Of a stretch of DNA of 64,000 nt, positions 33,667 through 44,067 are shown piece by piece; positions within the stretch are counted from its first letter, which is position 1, and the number at the start of each line of letters is the position of its first letter. The notes below the pieces were generated by a model. That model did no database searches, was not told the origin of the DNA, and worked only from the letters and a program-made list of their open reading frames with translations. Source of the DNA: Thermomonas flagellata (GTDB lineage Bacteria > Pseudomonadota > Gammaproteobacteria > Xanthomonadales > Xanthomonadaceae); contig NZ_JAJOZK010000002.1 in assembly GCF_022419185.1 (NCBI RefSeq), positions 228,884 through 292,883 on the forward strand, read 5' to 3'. The position numbers and the translations under genes are program-made.

Positions 33667-35598
33667 ATGGGCTGGATCCGGGGCATGGCATGGGGGCTGG
33701 CGGCGCTGCTGGCGTGGGCGCCGGCGCGCGCGGCGGACGTGGACCACTACCTGCTCGGCGATCCGGCCGCGCCGACCCCGGGCGCGGTCAGTCCCGGCCT
33801 GCTGCTGATGGGCGGCGGCGACCGCAACCTGGATGCGCTGCGCTGGTTCATGGCCAAGGCCGGGCACGGCCACATCGTGATCCTGCGCGCCTCGCAGGGC
33901 GGGCAGATCGGCGAGGAGTTCTACCGCCAGGTCGGCGGGATCGCCTCGGCGGAGACCTTCGTGTTCAAGGACCGCGCCGGGGCCTCCGACCCGCGCGTGC
34001 TGCGCGCGCTGGCGCGCGCCGACGGCATCTTCATCGCCGGCGGCGACCAGTCGCGCTACGTGCGCTTCTGGCGCGACACCCCGCTGGCGGCGGCGCTGGA
34101 GGCGCACGTGCGCGCCGGCAAGCCGCTCGGCGGCACCAGCGCCGGGCTGGCCATGCTCGGCGAATACCTATACGGCGCGATGGACGGCGGCAGCCAGATC
34201 GCGCCGCGCGCGCTGCTCGATCCGCTCGGCGACGGCAACACCATCGAGACCGACTTCCTGCGCCTGCCGCTGCTGCAGGGGGTGATCACCGATACCCACT
34301 TTTCCGAGCGCGGGCGGCTTGGGCGGCTAGTCGCGTTCCTGGCCAAGGCCGAGCAGCTCGCGGGGCGGCCGCTGGTCGGGCTGGGCGTGGACGAGGATGC
34401 CGCGGTCGCGGTCGAGGGCGACGGCCGCGCGCGGGTCTATGCCGCCGCGCCGGGCGCCGGCGCGACCGTGATCCGCGGCCGCCTGCTGCCGGCGCAGGAG
34501 GACGGCAAGCCGATGCAGCTGGCGCCGTTCACCGTCACCGTCGCCGGGATCGGCTCCACCCTGTGGCTGCCGGAGGGGCGGGTCGAGCAGCCGCTGCGGC
34601 AGGACCGCTACGCCGTGCGCGACGGCGTGCTGGTGCGGCTGGACGCGCCGCTGCTGGTGATCCACGGCGGCGCCGGGGTCGAGCCGGGCGATCTCAGCGC
34701 GGAGGAGGAGGCCGCGGCGCGGCGCGCGCTGGAGGCCGCCCTGCGCGCCGGGCATGCGCGCCTGCAGGGCGGCGGCGGCGCATTGGACGCGGTCACCGCC
34801 GCGATCACCGTGCTCGAGGACGCGCCGCAATTCAACGCCGGCCGCGGCGCGGTGTTCACCCACGACGGCCGCAACGAACTGGACGCGGCGATCATGGACG
34901 GCGCCACCGGCCTGGCCGGCGCCGCCGCCGGGCTGCACCGGGTCAAGAACCCGATCCTGCTGGCGCGCGCGATCCTGCAGCACTCGCAGCACGTGATGCT
35001 GATCGGCGCGGGCGCCGAGCGCTTCGCCCGCGAGCACGGCATCGCCCTGGTCGATCCGGCCTACTTCCGCACCGAGAAGCGCTGGCGCGCGCTGCAGAAG
35101 GCGCGGCAGGAGGAGCGCGCGGCGGCCGCGCGCAAGGCGGTGCTGGTGCTGCCGGGCAAGGCCTACTTTGGCACCGTCGGTGCGCTGGCGCAGGACGCGG
35201 CGGGGCACCTGGCGGCCGGCACCTCGACCGGCGGGATGACCAACAAGCGCTACGGGCGGGTCGGCGACACCCCGATCATCGGCGCCGGCACCTGGGCCGA
35301 CGCGCGCTGCGCGGTCTCCGGCACCGGCTGGGGCGAGTACTACATCCGCAGCGCCGCCGCGCACGAGATCTGCGCGCGCGTGCGCCTGGCCGGGCAGCCG
35401 CTGGCGCAGGCAGCGGAGGGCGTAATCGACCGCGACATCCCCAGGGCCGGCGGCGACGGTGGCGCGATCGCGCTCGGCGCGGACGGCAGCGTGGCGTTCC
35501 CGTTCAACACCCCGGGCATGTACCGCGGCTGGATCGGCGCCGACGGCGTGCCGCACGTGGCGATCTACCGCGACGACCCGCTGCCGCTGCCGCGCTGA
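33667..35598 (+). CDS. Exported fusion: cyanophycinase-like (S51) plus isoaspartyl peptidase / L-asparaginase
   Basis: A 643-residue protein. Residues 1-22 form a signal peptide (WGLAALLAWAPARAAD). Residues ~25-325 are a peptidase S51/cyanophycinase domain: nucleophile S158 in GGTSAGLAMLGEYLY, with MGGGDRNLDALRWF, GIFIAGGDQSRYVRFW and the histidine block ITDTHFSERGRLGRL. Residues ~330-643 are a plant-type asparaginase (Ntn-hydrolase) starting LLVIHGGAG; it contains FNAGRGAVFT, and T503 (FG-TVGALAQD) is the predicted self-cleavage nucleophile, followed by GTSTGGMTNKRYGRVGDTPIIGAGTWA. The first family cuts cyanophycin to beta-Asp-Arg, the second hydrolyses beta-aspartyl dipeptides. An alternative is that the N-terminal domain acts on other alpha/beta-Asp peptides. 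Confidence 0.9.
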   Translation: MGWIRGMAWGLAALLAWAPARAADVDHYLLGDPAAPTPGAVSPGLLLMGGGDRNLDALRWFMAKAGHGHIVILRASQGGQIGEEFYRQVGGIASAETFVFKDRAGASDPRVLRALARADGIFIAGGDQSRYVRFWRDTPLAAALEAHVRAGKPLGGTSAGLAMLGEYLYGAMDGGSQIAPRALLDPLGDGNTIETDFLRLPLLQGVITDTHFSERGRLGRLVAFLAKAEQLAGRPLVGLGVDEDAAVAVEGDGRARVYAAAPGAGATVIRGRLLPAQEDGKPMQLAPFTVTVAGIGSTLWLPEGRVEQPLRQDRYAVRDGVLVRLDAPLLVIHGGAGVEPGDLSAEEEAAARRALEAALRAGHARLQGGGGALDAVTAAITVLEDAPQFNAGRGAVFTHDGRNELDAAIMDGATGLAGAAAGLHRVKNPILLARAILQHSQHVMLIGAGAERFAREHGIALVDPAYFRTEKRWRALQKARQEERAAAARKAVLVLPGKAYFGTVGALAQDAAGHLAAGTSTGGMTNKRYGRVGDTPIIGAGTWADARCAVSGTGWGEYYIRSAAAHEICARVRLAGQPLAQAAEGVIDRDIPRAGGDGGAIALGADGSVAFPFNTPGMYRGWIGADGVPHVAIYRDDPLPLPR

Positions 35599-35619
35599 AC
35601 GGGCGGCCCACGGCGGGCC

Positions 35620-36588
35620 TCAGCGTTCGGAGTGGCCGCTCTCGTCGTAGCCGCGCGGGGCCAGCGCCTGCGGCTGGATCAGGGCGACGAACGCGCGCGC
35701 CTGCGGCGAGAGCACCTTGCCGCGGCGCAGCACCACGCCGTAGCTGCGCGCCGGGAACCAGCGCGCCAGCGAACGCGCGGCCAGCCGCTGGCGGTCGGCC
35801 TCGGTCAGGCAGATCGCGGTGACGATGCTGATCCCCAGCCCCATCGCCACGTACTGCTTGATCACCTCCCAGCCGCCGACCTCCAGCGCCACCGTGTACG
35901 GCACCCGGTTCTGCTGGAACACCAGGTCCACCAGCCGGTAGGTGGTCAGGCGCTTGGGCGGCAGGATCAGCCCGTACGGCGAGAGGTCCTCCAGCGCCAG
36001 TTCCGGCTTGGCCGCCAGCGGATGGTCGGGTGGGGTGATCAGCATCGGCTCGTAGCGTCGCGCCGGGGCGTAGGCGAGGTCGGCCGGGACGTCCAGCATG
36101 GAGCCGACCGCCAGGTCCACCGCGTCGCTGCGCAGCAGGTCCAGCCCGCTGGCGCCGGTGACGTTGTGCAGGCTCAGGCGCACGTCCGGGTGCTGGCGCC
36201 GGAACGCCTCCACGATCGGCGGCAGCAGGTACAGGATGGTCGAGCTGCCGGCGGCCACGTGCAGCTCGCCGGCATCCAGCCCGCGCACCTGCTCGCGGAA
36301 GCGGCTGGCCAGGGTGTCCAGCCCCTCCACCAGCGGGCGCGCCATCGCGTACAGCAGCTCGCCCTCGCGGGTCGGCGTCAGCCGGCGCCCGCTGCGCTCG
36401 AGCAGGCGCACCCCGAGCTCGCGCTCCAGCGCCTGCAGCTGCAGGGTGACCGCCGGCTGGCTCAGGAACAGGGCCTCGGCGGCGCGGCTGACCGAGCCCA
36501 GCCGCGCCACCTGGCAGAACGCGCGCAGCGGCTTCAGGCGCGAGCCTTTGTAGGAAAACCGCGGGGGGCTGGCGTCGGTGCCGGACAT
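35620..36588 (-). CDS. LysR-family transcriptional regulator next to aceBA
   Basis: A 322-residue LysR-type regulator. The N-terminal winged helix-turn-helix is RLKPLRAFCQVARLGSVSRAAEALFLSQPAVTLQLQALERELGVRLLER; the rest is the periplasmic-binding-like effector domain. It is transcribed away from aceB, with 108 bases between. That gap contains a LysR-style dyad at 36610-36629, so control of aceB-aceA is likely. The effector is unknown; relatives near glyoxylate-shunt genes have been linked to acetate/fatty-acid growth by position only. Confidence 0.9.
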   Translation of the reverse strand: MSGTDASPPRFSYKGSRLKPLRAFCQVARLGSVSRAAEALFLSQPAVTLQLQALERELGVRLLERSGRRLTPTREGELLYAMARPLVEGLDTLASRFREQVRGLDAGELHVAAGSSTILYLLPPIVEAFRRQHPDVRLSLHNVTGASGLDLLRSDAVDLAVGSMLDVPADLAYAPARRYEPMLITPPDHPLAAKPELALEDLSPYGLILPPKRLTTYRLVDLVFQQNRVPYTVALEVGGWEVIKQYVAMGLGISIVTAICLTEADRQRLAARSLARWFPARSYGVVLRRGKVLSPQARAFVALIQPQALAPRGYDESGHSER

Positions 36589-36609
36589 GGTTGCGATGAT
36601 TATTTTTAA

Positions 36610-36629
36610 ATCAAATATCTGGCATTGAT
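36610..36629. promoter_or_regulatory. LysR-type operator between the regulator and aceB
   Basis: ATCAA (36610-36614) and TTGAT (36625-36629) are a perfect dyad with a 10-base AT-rich centre, containing the T-N11-A core expected for LysR-type sites. The whole patch 36599-36650 is strikingly AT-rich compared with both genes, so the divergent promoters probably lie here too. Confidence 0.5.
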
Positions 36630-36696
36630 AAATCTCGGTTGTCAAATACCACACGCAGGCGGATGGTGACAGTCCCGTGTCACTACCCCGCCTGCG

Positions 36697-38343
36697 ATGT
36701 CCGCCGTCCTGCATGCCCCTGCCGCCCAGCCCAAGCCCGACCCCGCGCCGGCCCCCGTCGAGGTGCTGGCGGCCGCCGTCCCCGGCCAGGACGCCCTGCT
36801 GACCCCGGCCGCCTTGGCCTTCCTCGTCGACCTGCACCGCCGCTTCGAGGGCGAGCGCCAGGCGCGGCTGGCCGCCCGCCGCGCGCGCCAGCAGGCCTTC
36901 GATGCCGGCGCGCTGCCGGACTTCCGCGCCGACACCGCCGCCCTGCGCGCTGGCGACTGGACGGTGGCCCCGGCCCCGGCCGCGCTGCGCGACCGCCGGG
37001 TGGAGATCACCGGGCCGGTGGACCCGAAGATGGTGATCAACGCGCTGAACTCCGGCGCCAACTGCTACATGGCCGACTTCGAGGACTCCACCGCGCCGAC
37101 CTGGGGCAACCTCGTCGCCGGCCAGCAGGCGCTGCGCGCGGCGGTCGCCGGCACCCTCGCGTTCACCGCGGACAACGGCAAGCACTACGCGCTCAAGCCC
37201 GCGGCGGAGCAGGCGGTGCTGATCGTGCGCCCGCGCGGCTGGCACCTGGACGAGAAGCACGTGCGGGTGGACGGCGCGCGCCTGGCCGGGGCGCTGTTCG
37301 ACGCCGGGCTGTTCTGCTTCCACAACGCGCAGGCGTTGGCCGCGCGCGACCGCGGGCCCTACCTGTACCTGCCCAAGCTGGAGGCGATGGAGGAGGCCGC
37401 GCTGTGGGAGGCGGTGCTGGCCCACGTCGAGGACGCGCTCGGGCTGGCGCGCGGGCAGATCCGGGTCACCGTACTGATCGAGACGTTGCCGGCCGCATTC
37501 GAGATGGACGAGATCCTGCACGCGCTGAAGGGCCGCGTGGTCGGCCTCAACTGCGGGCGCTGGGACTACATCTTCTCCTACATCAAGACCCTGCGCCGGC
37601 ACCGTGACCGGGTGCTGCCCGAGCGCAGCCAGGTGACGATGGTGCAGCCGTTCCTGCGCGCGTATTCGGAGCTGCTGATCCAGACCTGTCACCGCCGCGG
37701 CGCGCACGCGATGGGCGGGATGGCCGCGCAGATCCCGATCGCGCACGATCCGCAGGCGAACGCCGAGGCGCTGGCGCGGGTGCGCGCGGACAAGCTGCGC
37801 GAGGTCAGCGCTGGCCACGATGGCACTTGGGTGGCGCACCCGGCGCTGGTGCCGCTGGCGCGCGAGGTGTTCGACGCGCGCATGCCCGGCCCCAACCAGC
37901 TGCACGTCGCCCGCGCGGACGTGCACGTGGAGGCCGCCGATCTGCTGCAGCCGTGCCGCGGCACCATCACCCGCGCCGGCTTCGACGGCAACGTCGAGGT
38001 CTGCGTGCGCTACCTCGCGGCCTGGCTGGACGGCAACGGCTGCGTGCCGATCCACCACCTGATGGAGGACGCCGCCACCGCCGAGATCGCGCGCGCGCAG
38101 CTGTGGCAATGGCTGCACCACGCGGACGGCGGCGGCGAGCCGCTGGCGCTGGACGACGGCACCCCGGTCGATTTTGCCCTGTTCGAGCGCGCCCTGATCG
38201 CGCTGCCCAGCCGCCTGCGCGCCATCCCGGGGCTGCCCGGCGCGAGCCGGGTGGCGGAGGCGATCGGGATCCTCGACCGCCTCACCCACGCCGACGAACT
38301 CGCCCCGTTCCTGACCCTGCCGGCCTACGAACGGCTGGACTGA
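36697..38343 (+). CDS. aceB: Malate synthase A
   Basis: Condenses glyoxylate with acetyl-CoA to malate, the second step of the glyoxylate shunt. The 548-residue length fits isoform A. Visible signatures: TGPVDPKMVINALNSGANCYMADFEDSTAPTW, RPRGWHLDEKHV, GRWDYIFSYIKTLR (active-site arginine/aspartate region) and QLWQWLHH near the C-terminus. An Ala/Pro-rich N-terminal tail of about 25 residues precedes the core. aceA follows 39 bases later. Confidence 0.97.
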   Translation: MSAVLHAPAAQPKPDPAPAPVEVLAAAVPGQDALLTPAALAFLVDLHRRFEGERQARLAARRARQQAFDAGALPDFRADTAALRAGDWTVAPAPAALRDRRVEITGPVDPKMVINALNSGANCYMADFEDSTAPTWGNLVAGQQALRAAVAGTLAFTADNGKHYALKPAAEQAVLIVRPRGWHLDEKHVRVDGARLAGALFDAGLFCFHNAQALAARDRGPYLYLPKLEAMEEAALWEAVLAHVEDALGLARGQIRVTVLIETLPAAFEMDEILHALKGRVVGLNCGRWDYIFSYIKTLRRHRDRVLPERSQVTMVQPFLRAYSELLIQTCHRRGAHAMGGMAAQIPIAHDPQANAEALARVRADKLREVSAGHDGTWVAHPALVPLAREVFDARMPGPNQLHVARADVHVEAADLLQPCRGTITRAGFDGNVEVCVRYLAAWLDGNGCVPIHHLMEDAATAEIARAQLWQWLHHADGGGEPLALDDGTPVDFALFERALIALPSRLRAIPGLPGASRVAEAIGILDRLTHADELAPFLTLPAYERLD

Positions 38344-38382
38344 ACCCACCCGCCCCACTCACCGACACACCACGAGGTCACC

Positions 38383-39684
<1,302 letters not shown>

Positions 39685-39714
39685 GCGGTCGGCACCGCCG
39701 GGGCGAGGGCGGGC

Positions 39715-41232
39715 TCAGGCGGCCGTGCGCGCGCGCCCGCGGTCCAGGTTGCGGTAGCCGATGGCTTCGCTGAGGTGGGCGGTGGCGATGGCCTCGCTGC
39801 CGGCGAGGTCGGCGATGGTGCGGGCCACGCGCAGGATGCGGTGCAGCGAGCGCGCGGAGAGCTGCAGGGCTTCCACGGCGCGCTCGAGCAGGGCGGCGTC
39901 GCGCGGGGCGAGCCGGCAATGCGCGTCGGTGCCGGCGCGGTCGAGCGCGGCGTTCATGCAGCCCGCGCGCGCGAGCTGGCGCGCACGCGCGGCGACCACG
40001 CGCGCACGCACGGCGGCGCTGGATTCCCCCGGCGGGCCGTCGCCGCGCAGCTGCGCCGGCGGCACCCGCGGCACCTCCACGTGCAGGTCGATCCGCTCCA
40101 GCAGCGGGCCGGAGATGCGCGCGCGGTAGCGGCGGATGGCCTCGTCGTGACACAGGCAGCGGCCGGAGGGGTCGCCGGCCCAGCCGCAGGGGCAGGGGTT
40201 CATCGCCGCGACCAGCTGGAAGCGCGCCGGGAACTCGCACTGGCGCGCCGCGCGCGAGATGTGCACGCGCCCGGATTCGAGCGGCTCGCGCAGCACTTCC
40301 AGCGCGTGCCGGCTCCACTCCGGCAGCTCGTCGAGGAACAGCACGCCGTGGTGGGCGAGCGAGATTTCGCCCGGCCGCGGGTCGGCGCCGCCGCCGACCA
40401 GCGCCACCGCGCTGGCGGTGTGGTGCGGCGCGCGGAACGGACGCTGGCGCCAGCGCGCCAGATCCAGCCCGCGCCCGCTGGCCGAGGCGATGCTGGCGGC
40501 TTCCAGCGCCTCGGTCTCGTCCGGTTCCGGCAGGAGGCCCGGCAGCCGCGAGGCCAGCAGGGTCTTGCCGCTGCCGGGCGGGCCGACCAGCAGCAGGTGG
40601 TGGCCGCCGGCGGCGGCGATCTCCAGCGCGCGCCGTGCCTGCGCCTGTCCGCGCACGTCGGCCAGGTCCGGCAGCGCCGCGGCGGCCGGTTCGGCGGGCG
40701 GGACGGCCCGCGCCAGCGTGCGCCGGCCTTCCAGCGCGGCGCAGGCTTCCAGCAGGGAGCGCGCCGGATGCACCGCGCACTGGCGCGCGAGCGCGGCCTC
40801 CGCGGCGTTGCCGGGGGCGACCAGCAGGCGCCGCCCGGCCTCGCCCGCGGCGAGCGCCGCGGCCAGCACGCCGTCCACCGCGCGCAGCTCCCCGGTCAGC
40901 GCCAGCTCGGCGATGCACTCCCAGCCCTGCAGCGCCTCCACCGGCAGCTGGCCGCTGGCGGCGAGGATGCCCAGCGCGATCGCGAGGTCGTAGCGCCCGC
41001 CGTCCTTCGGCAGGTCCGCCGGCGCGAGGTTGACCGTGATCCGGCGCGCCGGGAACTCGAACTGCGCGCACTGGATGGCGGCGCGCACCCGGTCCTTGGC
41101 CTCGCGCACGGCGGCCTCGGGCAGGCCGACGATCGACATCGCCGGCAGCCCGCCGGCCAGGTGCACTTCGACCCGGACTTCCGGCGCGCGCACGCCCACC
41201 CGTGCACGCGCGTGCACGACCGCAAGGCCCAT
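39715..41232 (-). CDS. YifB/ComM-type Mg-chelatase-like AAA+ ATPase
   Basis: A 505-residue ATPase with an N-terminal Lon-like fold (VHLAGGLPAMSIVGLPEAAVREAKDRVRAA), an AAA+ module with Walker A GPPGSGKT and Walker B GVLFLDELPEW, and a C-terminal Mg-chelatase domain (SARSLHRILRVARTIADLAGS). Members include ComM, a helicase that extends D-loops during natural transformation. Naming it comM would need context that is not in the window. A CXC-X-C zinc-type cluster is visible (CPCGWAGDPSGRCLC). Confidence 0.9.
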   Translation of the reverse strand: MGLAVVHARARVGVRAPEVRVEVHLAGGLPAMSIVGLPEAAVREAKDRVRAAIQCAQFEFPARRITVNLAPADLPKDGGRYDLAIALGILAASGQLPVEALQGWECIAELALTGELRAVDGVLAAALAAGEAGRRLLVAPGNAAEAALARQCAVHPARSLLEACAALEGRRTLARAVPPAEPAAAALPDLADVRGQAQARRALEIAAAGGHHLLLVGPPGSGKTLLASRLPGLLPEPDETEALEAASIASASGRGLDLARWRQRPFRAPHHTASAVALVGGGADPRPGEISLAHHGVLFLDELPEWSRHALEVLREPLESGRVHISRAARQCEFPARFQLVAAMNPCPCGWAGDPSGRCLCHDEAIRRYRARISGPLLERIDLHVEVPRVPPAQLRGDGPPGESSAAVRARVVAARARQLARAGCMNAALDRAGTDAHCRLAPRDAALLERAVEALQLSARSLHRILRVARTIADLAGSEAIATAHLSEAIGYRNLDRGRARTAA

Positions 41233-41243
41233 GGCGGCGGCCC

Positions 41244-41510
41244 TCAGTGCTGCGGCGGGGTCGGGGCGTCGCCGCCTGCGGCGAGGGCGTCGAGCTGGCG
41301 TTCCAGCGCCTCCAGCTTCTCGCGGGTGCGCGCCAGCACCAGGCGCTGCACCTCGAATTCCTCGCGGGTCACCAGATCGAGGCGGGCCAGTCCCGCCTGC
41401 AGCACGGCCTTGAAGTTCTGCTGCAATTCCTCGCGGGTGTCGCGCAGGCCCGGCGGCACCAGGGCGCTGAGGCGGCGGGCGAGGTCATCCAGTTGCGCGA
41501 GGTCGATCAT
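41244..41510 (-). CDS. ubiK: UbiK, ubiquinone biosynthesis accessory factor (YqiC/BMFP)
   Basis: An 88-residue coiled-coil protein that with UbiJ organises the ubiquinone-biosynthesis complex. The core LDDLARRLSALVPPGLRDTREELQQNFKAVLQAGLARLDLVTREEFEVQRLVLARTREKLEALE follows the family throughout. The start MIDLAQL (41510) matches relatives. An upstream in-frame ATG at 41525 would add five residues (MSPVP); neither has a strong ribosome site. It lies just upstream of the YifB-type gene on the same strand (11-base gap). Confidence 0.9.
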   Translation of the reverse strand: MIDLAQLDDLARRLSALVPPGLRDTREELQQNFKAVLQAGLARLDLVTREEFEVQRLVLARTREKLEALERQLDALAAGGDAPTPPQH

Positions 41511-41710
41511 CGGGACGGGGCTCATGGCAGCGGGATCCGGCGTGGCGGGTGTGCGGCCAGCCTGCACCGGGCGTAGGCCGCCTGCCGTCGGCGCGCGGCC
41601 CGGCGGCGGGTCGGGGAACCGCCCGCCGCGCGGCCAGTATGCACCGCCGCGGCGCGCTATGCTCGGCGCCGGCGCGCGCGGCGCGCGCAGGCAGGCATCG
41701 GAGGACGCGG

Positions 41711-42049
41711 ATGAAGATGGTGATGGCGGTCATCAAGCCGTTCCGGCTGGACGACGTGCGCGAGGCGCTGGCGGAGGTCGGGGTGACCGGCATCACCGCC
41801 ACCGAGGTCAAGGGGTTCGGCCGCCAGAAGGGGCACACCGAGCTCTACCGCGGTGCCGAGTACGTGGTCGACTTCCTGCCCAAGATCAAGCTCGAGGTGG
41901 CGGTGACCGACGACCAGGTGGAGGCGGTCACCGATGCGATCATGCGCGCGGCCGGCACCGGCAAGATCGGCGACGGCAAGATCTTCGTGTGGGACCTGGA
42001 GCGGGTGGTGCGCATCCGCACCGGCGAACTGGACGCCGACGCGCTCTGA
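41711..42049 (+). CDS. PII nitrogen regulatory protein
   Basis: A 112-residue PII trimer subunit that reports 2-oxoglutarate, ATP/ADP and nitrogen status. The T-loop Y51 (TELYRGAEYVVDF), site of uridylylation, is present, as are GFGRQKGH and the C-terminal GKIFVWDLERVVRIRTGE. Distinguishing GlnB from GlnK by sequence alone is unsafe; no amtB follows, which leans towards GlnB or a stand-alone PII. The ATG at 41711 follows a GAGGACG ribosome site. Confidence 0.94.
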   Translation: MKMVMAVIKPFRLDDVREALAEVGVTGITATEVKGFGRQKGHTELYRGAEYVVDFLPKIKLEVAVTDDQVEAVTDAIMRAAGTGKIGDGKIFVWDLERVVRIRTGELDADAL

Positions 42050-42074
42050 GCCGGCGCGCGCCGCAGCGCGGCGC

Positions 42075-43994
42075 TCAGCGCTCGCAGCGGTCGCGCCCGC
42101 GCTGCTTGGCGCGGTAGAGCGCGGCGTCGGCGCGGTCGAGCAGGACGGCCAGGCTCTCGCCGCGCTCCCACTGCGCGATGCCGATGCTGACCCGCACCTG
42201 CAGCTGCGGATCGACCGCGGGCAGGCGCAGCGCGCGGGTCGCCTGCAGCAGGCGCGCGGCGACCGCGGCGGCGGCCTCGGCGTCGGTCTGCGCGCACAGC
42301 ACGCAGAACTCCTCGCCGCCGGTGCGGGCCAGCAGGTCGCTGCCGCGCAGCTGCGCCTGCCAGGCCGCGGCGCAGGCGCGCAGCACCGCATCCCCGGCGG
42401 CATGCCCGTAGCGGTCGTTGACCGCCTTGAAGTGGTCCAGGTCCAGCAATAGCGCCGACAGCGGCCACTGTTCGCGGCGCGCCGCGGCCAGCCAGCGCGC
42501 CGCGGTCGCTTCCAGAGCGGCGCGGTTGGCCACCCCGGTCAGGGGGTCCTGCAGGGCCAGCCGCGCCAGCGCGCGCGAGCGTGCGCGCTGGCGCCAGGCG
42601 AGCGCGGCCAGCAGCGCCAGCAGCAGGCCGGCGGAGACCAGCGCCAGCGCCTGCCAGCGGCGCACCCGCCGCGCCGCGTCCAGCTCGGCCTGGCGCAGGG
42701 CGGCCTCCGCGCGCAGGCGCTGGTTCTCCAGGTCGCGGCGGTGGATCTCGTTCTCCTGCTCGAGCAGGCGGCTCTGCTCCAGCCGCATGCGCGCCTGCAG
42801 CGCCGCCTGCAGCTCCATGTAGCGCTGGTAGTCGGCCAGCGCCTGCGGCAGCCGGCCCAGGGCCTGCGCACTGGCCGCGCGCGCACGGTACAGCAGCGCC
42901 TGGTAGCGCAGGTTGCCGTCGCGTTCGATCAGCGGCTGCGCGCGCCGGTAGCGCTCGAGCGCCTGGGCGTGCCGCCCCTCGCGGGCGAGCGCCTGGCCTT
43001 CCAGCAGCAACAGCAGGGCATCGGATTCGTCGTCGCGGTCGGCGTGGAAGCCGGCCGCGGCCGCGCGCAGGCTGGCCTGCGCGCCGGCGGTGTCGCCCTG
43101 CGCCAGCTGCGCCTCGGCCAGGCCGAGGCGGGCGGCGTTGGCGGAATAGCGGTTCTGCAGCGGCGCCGCCGCGGCCAGCGCGGCGCGGAACTCGCGCGCC
43201 GCGCGGTCGGCGTGCCCGGACTCGACGGCGAGATAGCCGAGCTGGATGCGCACCGTCGCGATGCCCTCGGCATCGCCGCGCTGCGCCCGCAGCGCCAGCA
43301 GCGGCTGCAGCAGGCGCGCGGCCTGGTCCCAGTCGCCGATCCGGCGGTAGCTGGCCGCCAGCTGCAGCTGCAGCGATTCGACCTCGCCGGGGATGCCGGC
43401 GCGCCGGTAGGCGGCGCGCGCGCGCTGGAAGTCGAGCAGGGCGCGCGCCTGCTCGCCCAGGTCCGACAGCAGGCTGCCGCGCAGTTCCAGCGCCTCCGCC
43501 TGCAGGCGCGGGAAGCGGCCGTCGTCCAGGCGTGCGATCGCGCGCGTAAGCAGCGGCAGCGCGCGCACGCTGCCACGGGTGCGGCCGAGGTAGACCGCCT
43601 GGCACAGCAGCGCGCGGGCCTCCGACTCGTGGTCGCGCATCGCGCGCGCCAGCGCCACCGCCTGTTCGGAATAGGCCAGCCTGGCCTGCGCGTCCTGCCA
43701 GCGCAGGCTGCCGCAGTCGTAGGCGCGCAGGCGCGCCTCGCGCGCGCGGTCGCCGGGCGGCAGCTGCACGCGCAGGCGCTGCAGCTCGGCCTCGTAGGCG
43801 TCACTGGACAGGTTCAGCGACGCCGGGGCCTGTAAGCGCGCGAGGGTGGCGTCGAACGCCTGCGCGCGGGTCGCGGCGGGCGGATCGGCGCGGGCCGGCG
43901 CGGCGGGTAGCGTCAGCCACAGCGCGCACGCCAGCGCGGCGGCCCCTGCCACACGCCGCCGCCGACCGCCGCACGCTGGCTGCCTGCCCTGCAC
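42075..43994 (-). CDS. TPR-sensor diguanylate cyclase (GGDEF)
   Basis: A 639-residue membrane protein that should make cyclic di-GMP. The signal/anchor is ACGGRRRRVAGAAALACALWLTLPAAPARAD. A long periplasmic helical-repeat (TPR-like) region of about 390 residues follows, then a coiled coil (LEQSRLLEQENEIHRRDLENQ...), a membrane span (ALALVSAGLLLALLAALAW) and the GGDEF domain with intact active site GGEEF (ARTGGEEFCVL) and DLDHFKAVNDRYGH. The GTG at 43994 is chosen because it supplies the basic n-region of the signal; the frame is open further upstream. It is convergent with the PII gene. Confidence 0.88.
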   Translation of the reverse strand: MQGRQPACGGRRRRVAGAAALACALWLTLPAAPARADPPAATRAQAFDATLARLQAPASLNLSSDAYEAELQRLRVQLPPGDRAREARLRAYDCGSLRWQDAQARLAYSEQAVALARAMRDHESEARALLCQAVYLGRTRGSVRALPLLTRAIARLDDGRFPRLQAEALELRGSLLSDLGEQARALLDFQRARAAYRRAGIPGEVESLQLQLAASYRRIGDWDQAARLLQPLLALRAQRGDAEGIATVRIQLGYLAVESGHADRAAREFRAALAAAAPLQNRYSANAARLGLAEAQLAQGDTAGAQASLRAAAAGFHADRDDESDALLLLLEGQALAREGRHAQALERYRRAQPLIERDGNLRYQALLYRARAASAQALGRLPQALADYQRYMELQAALQARMRLEQSRLLEQENEIHRRDLENQRLRAEAALRQAELDAARRVRRWQALALVSAGLLLALLAALAWRQRARSRALARLALQDPLTGVANRAALEATAARWLAAARREQWPLSALLLDLDHFKAVNDRYGHAAGDAVLRACAAAWQAQLRGSDLLARTGGEEFCVLCAQTDAEAAAAVAARLLQATRALRLPAVDPQLQVRVSIGIAQWERGESLAVLLDRADAALYRAKQRGRDRCER

Positions 43995-44067
43995 CTGCGC
44001 CGCTCCCCCGCGCCGGCCGCGCCGGCGTCTTCGCAGAGCATACGCCGCGCCGGCGGCGCGGCGGCGG

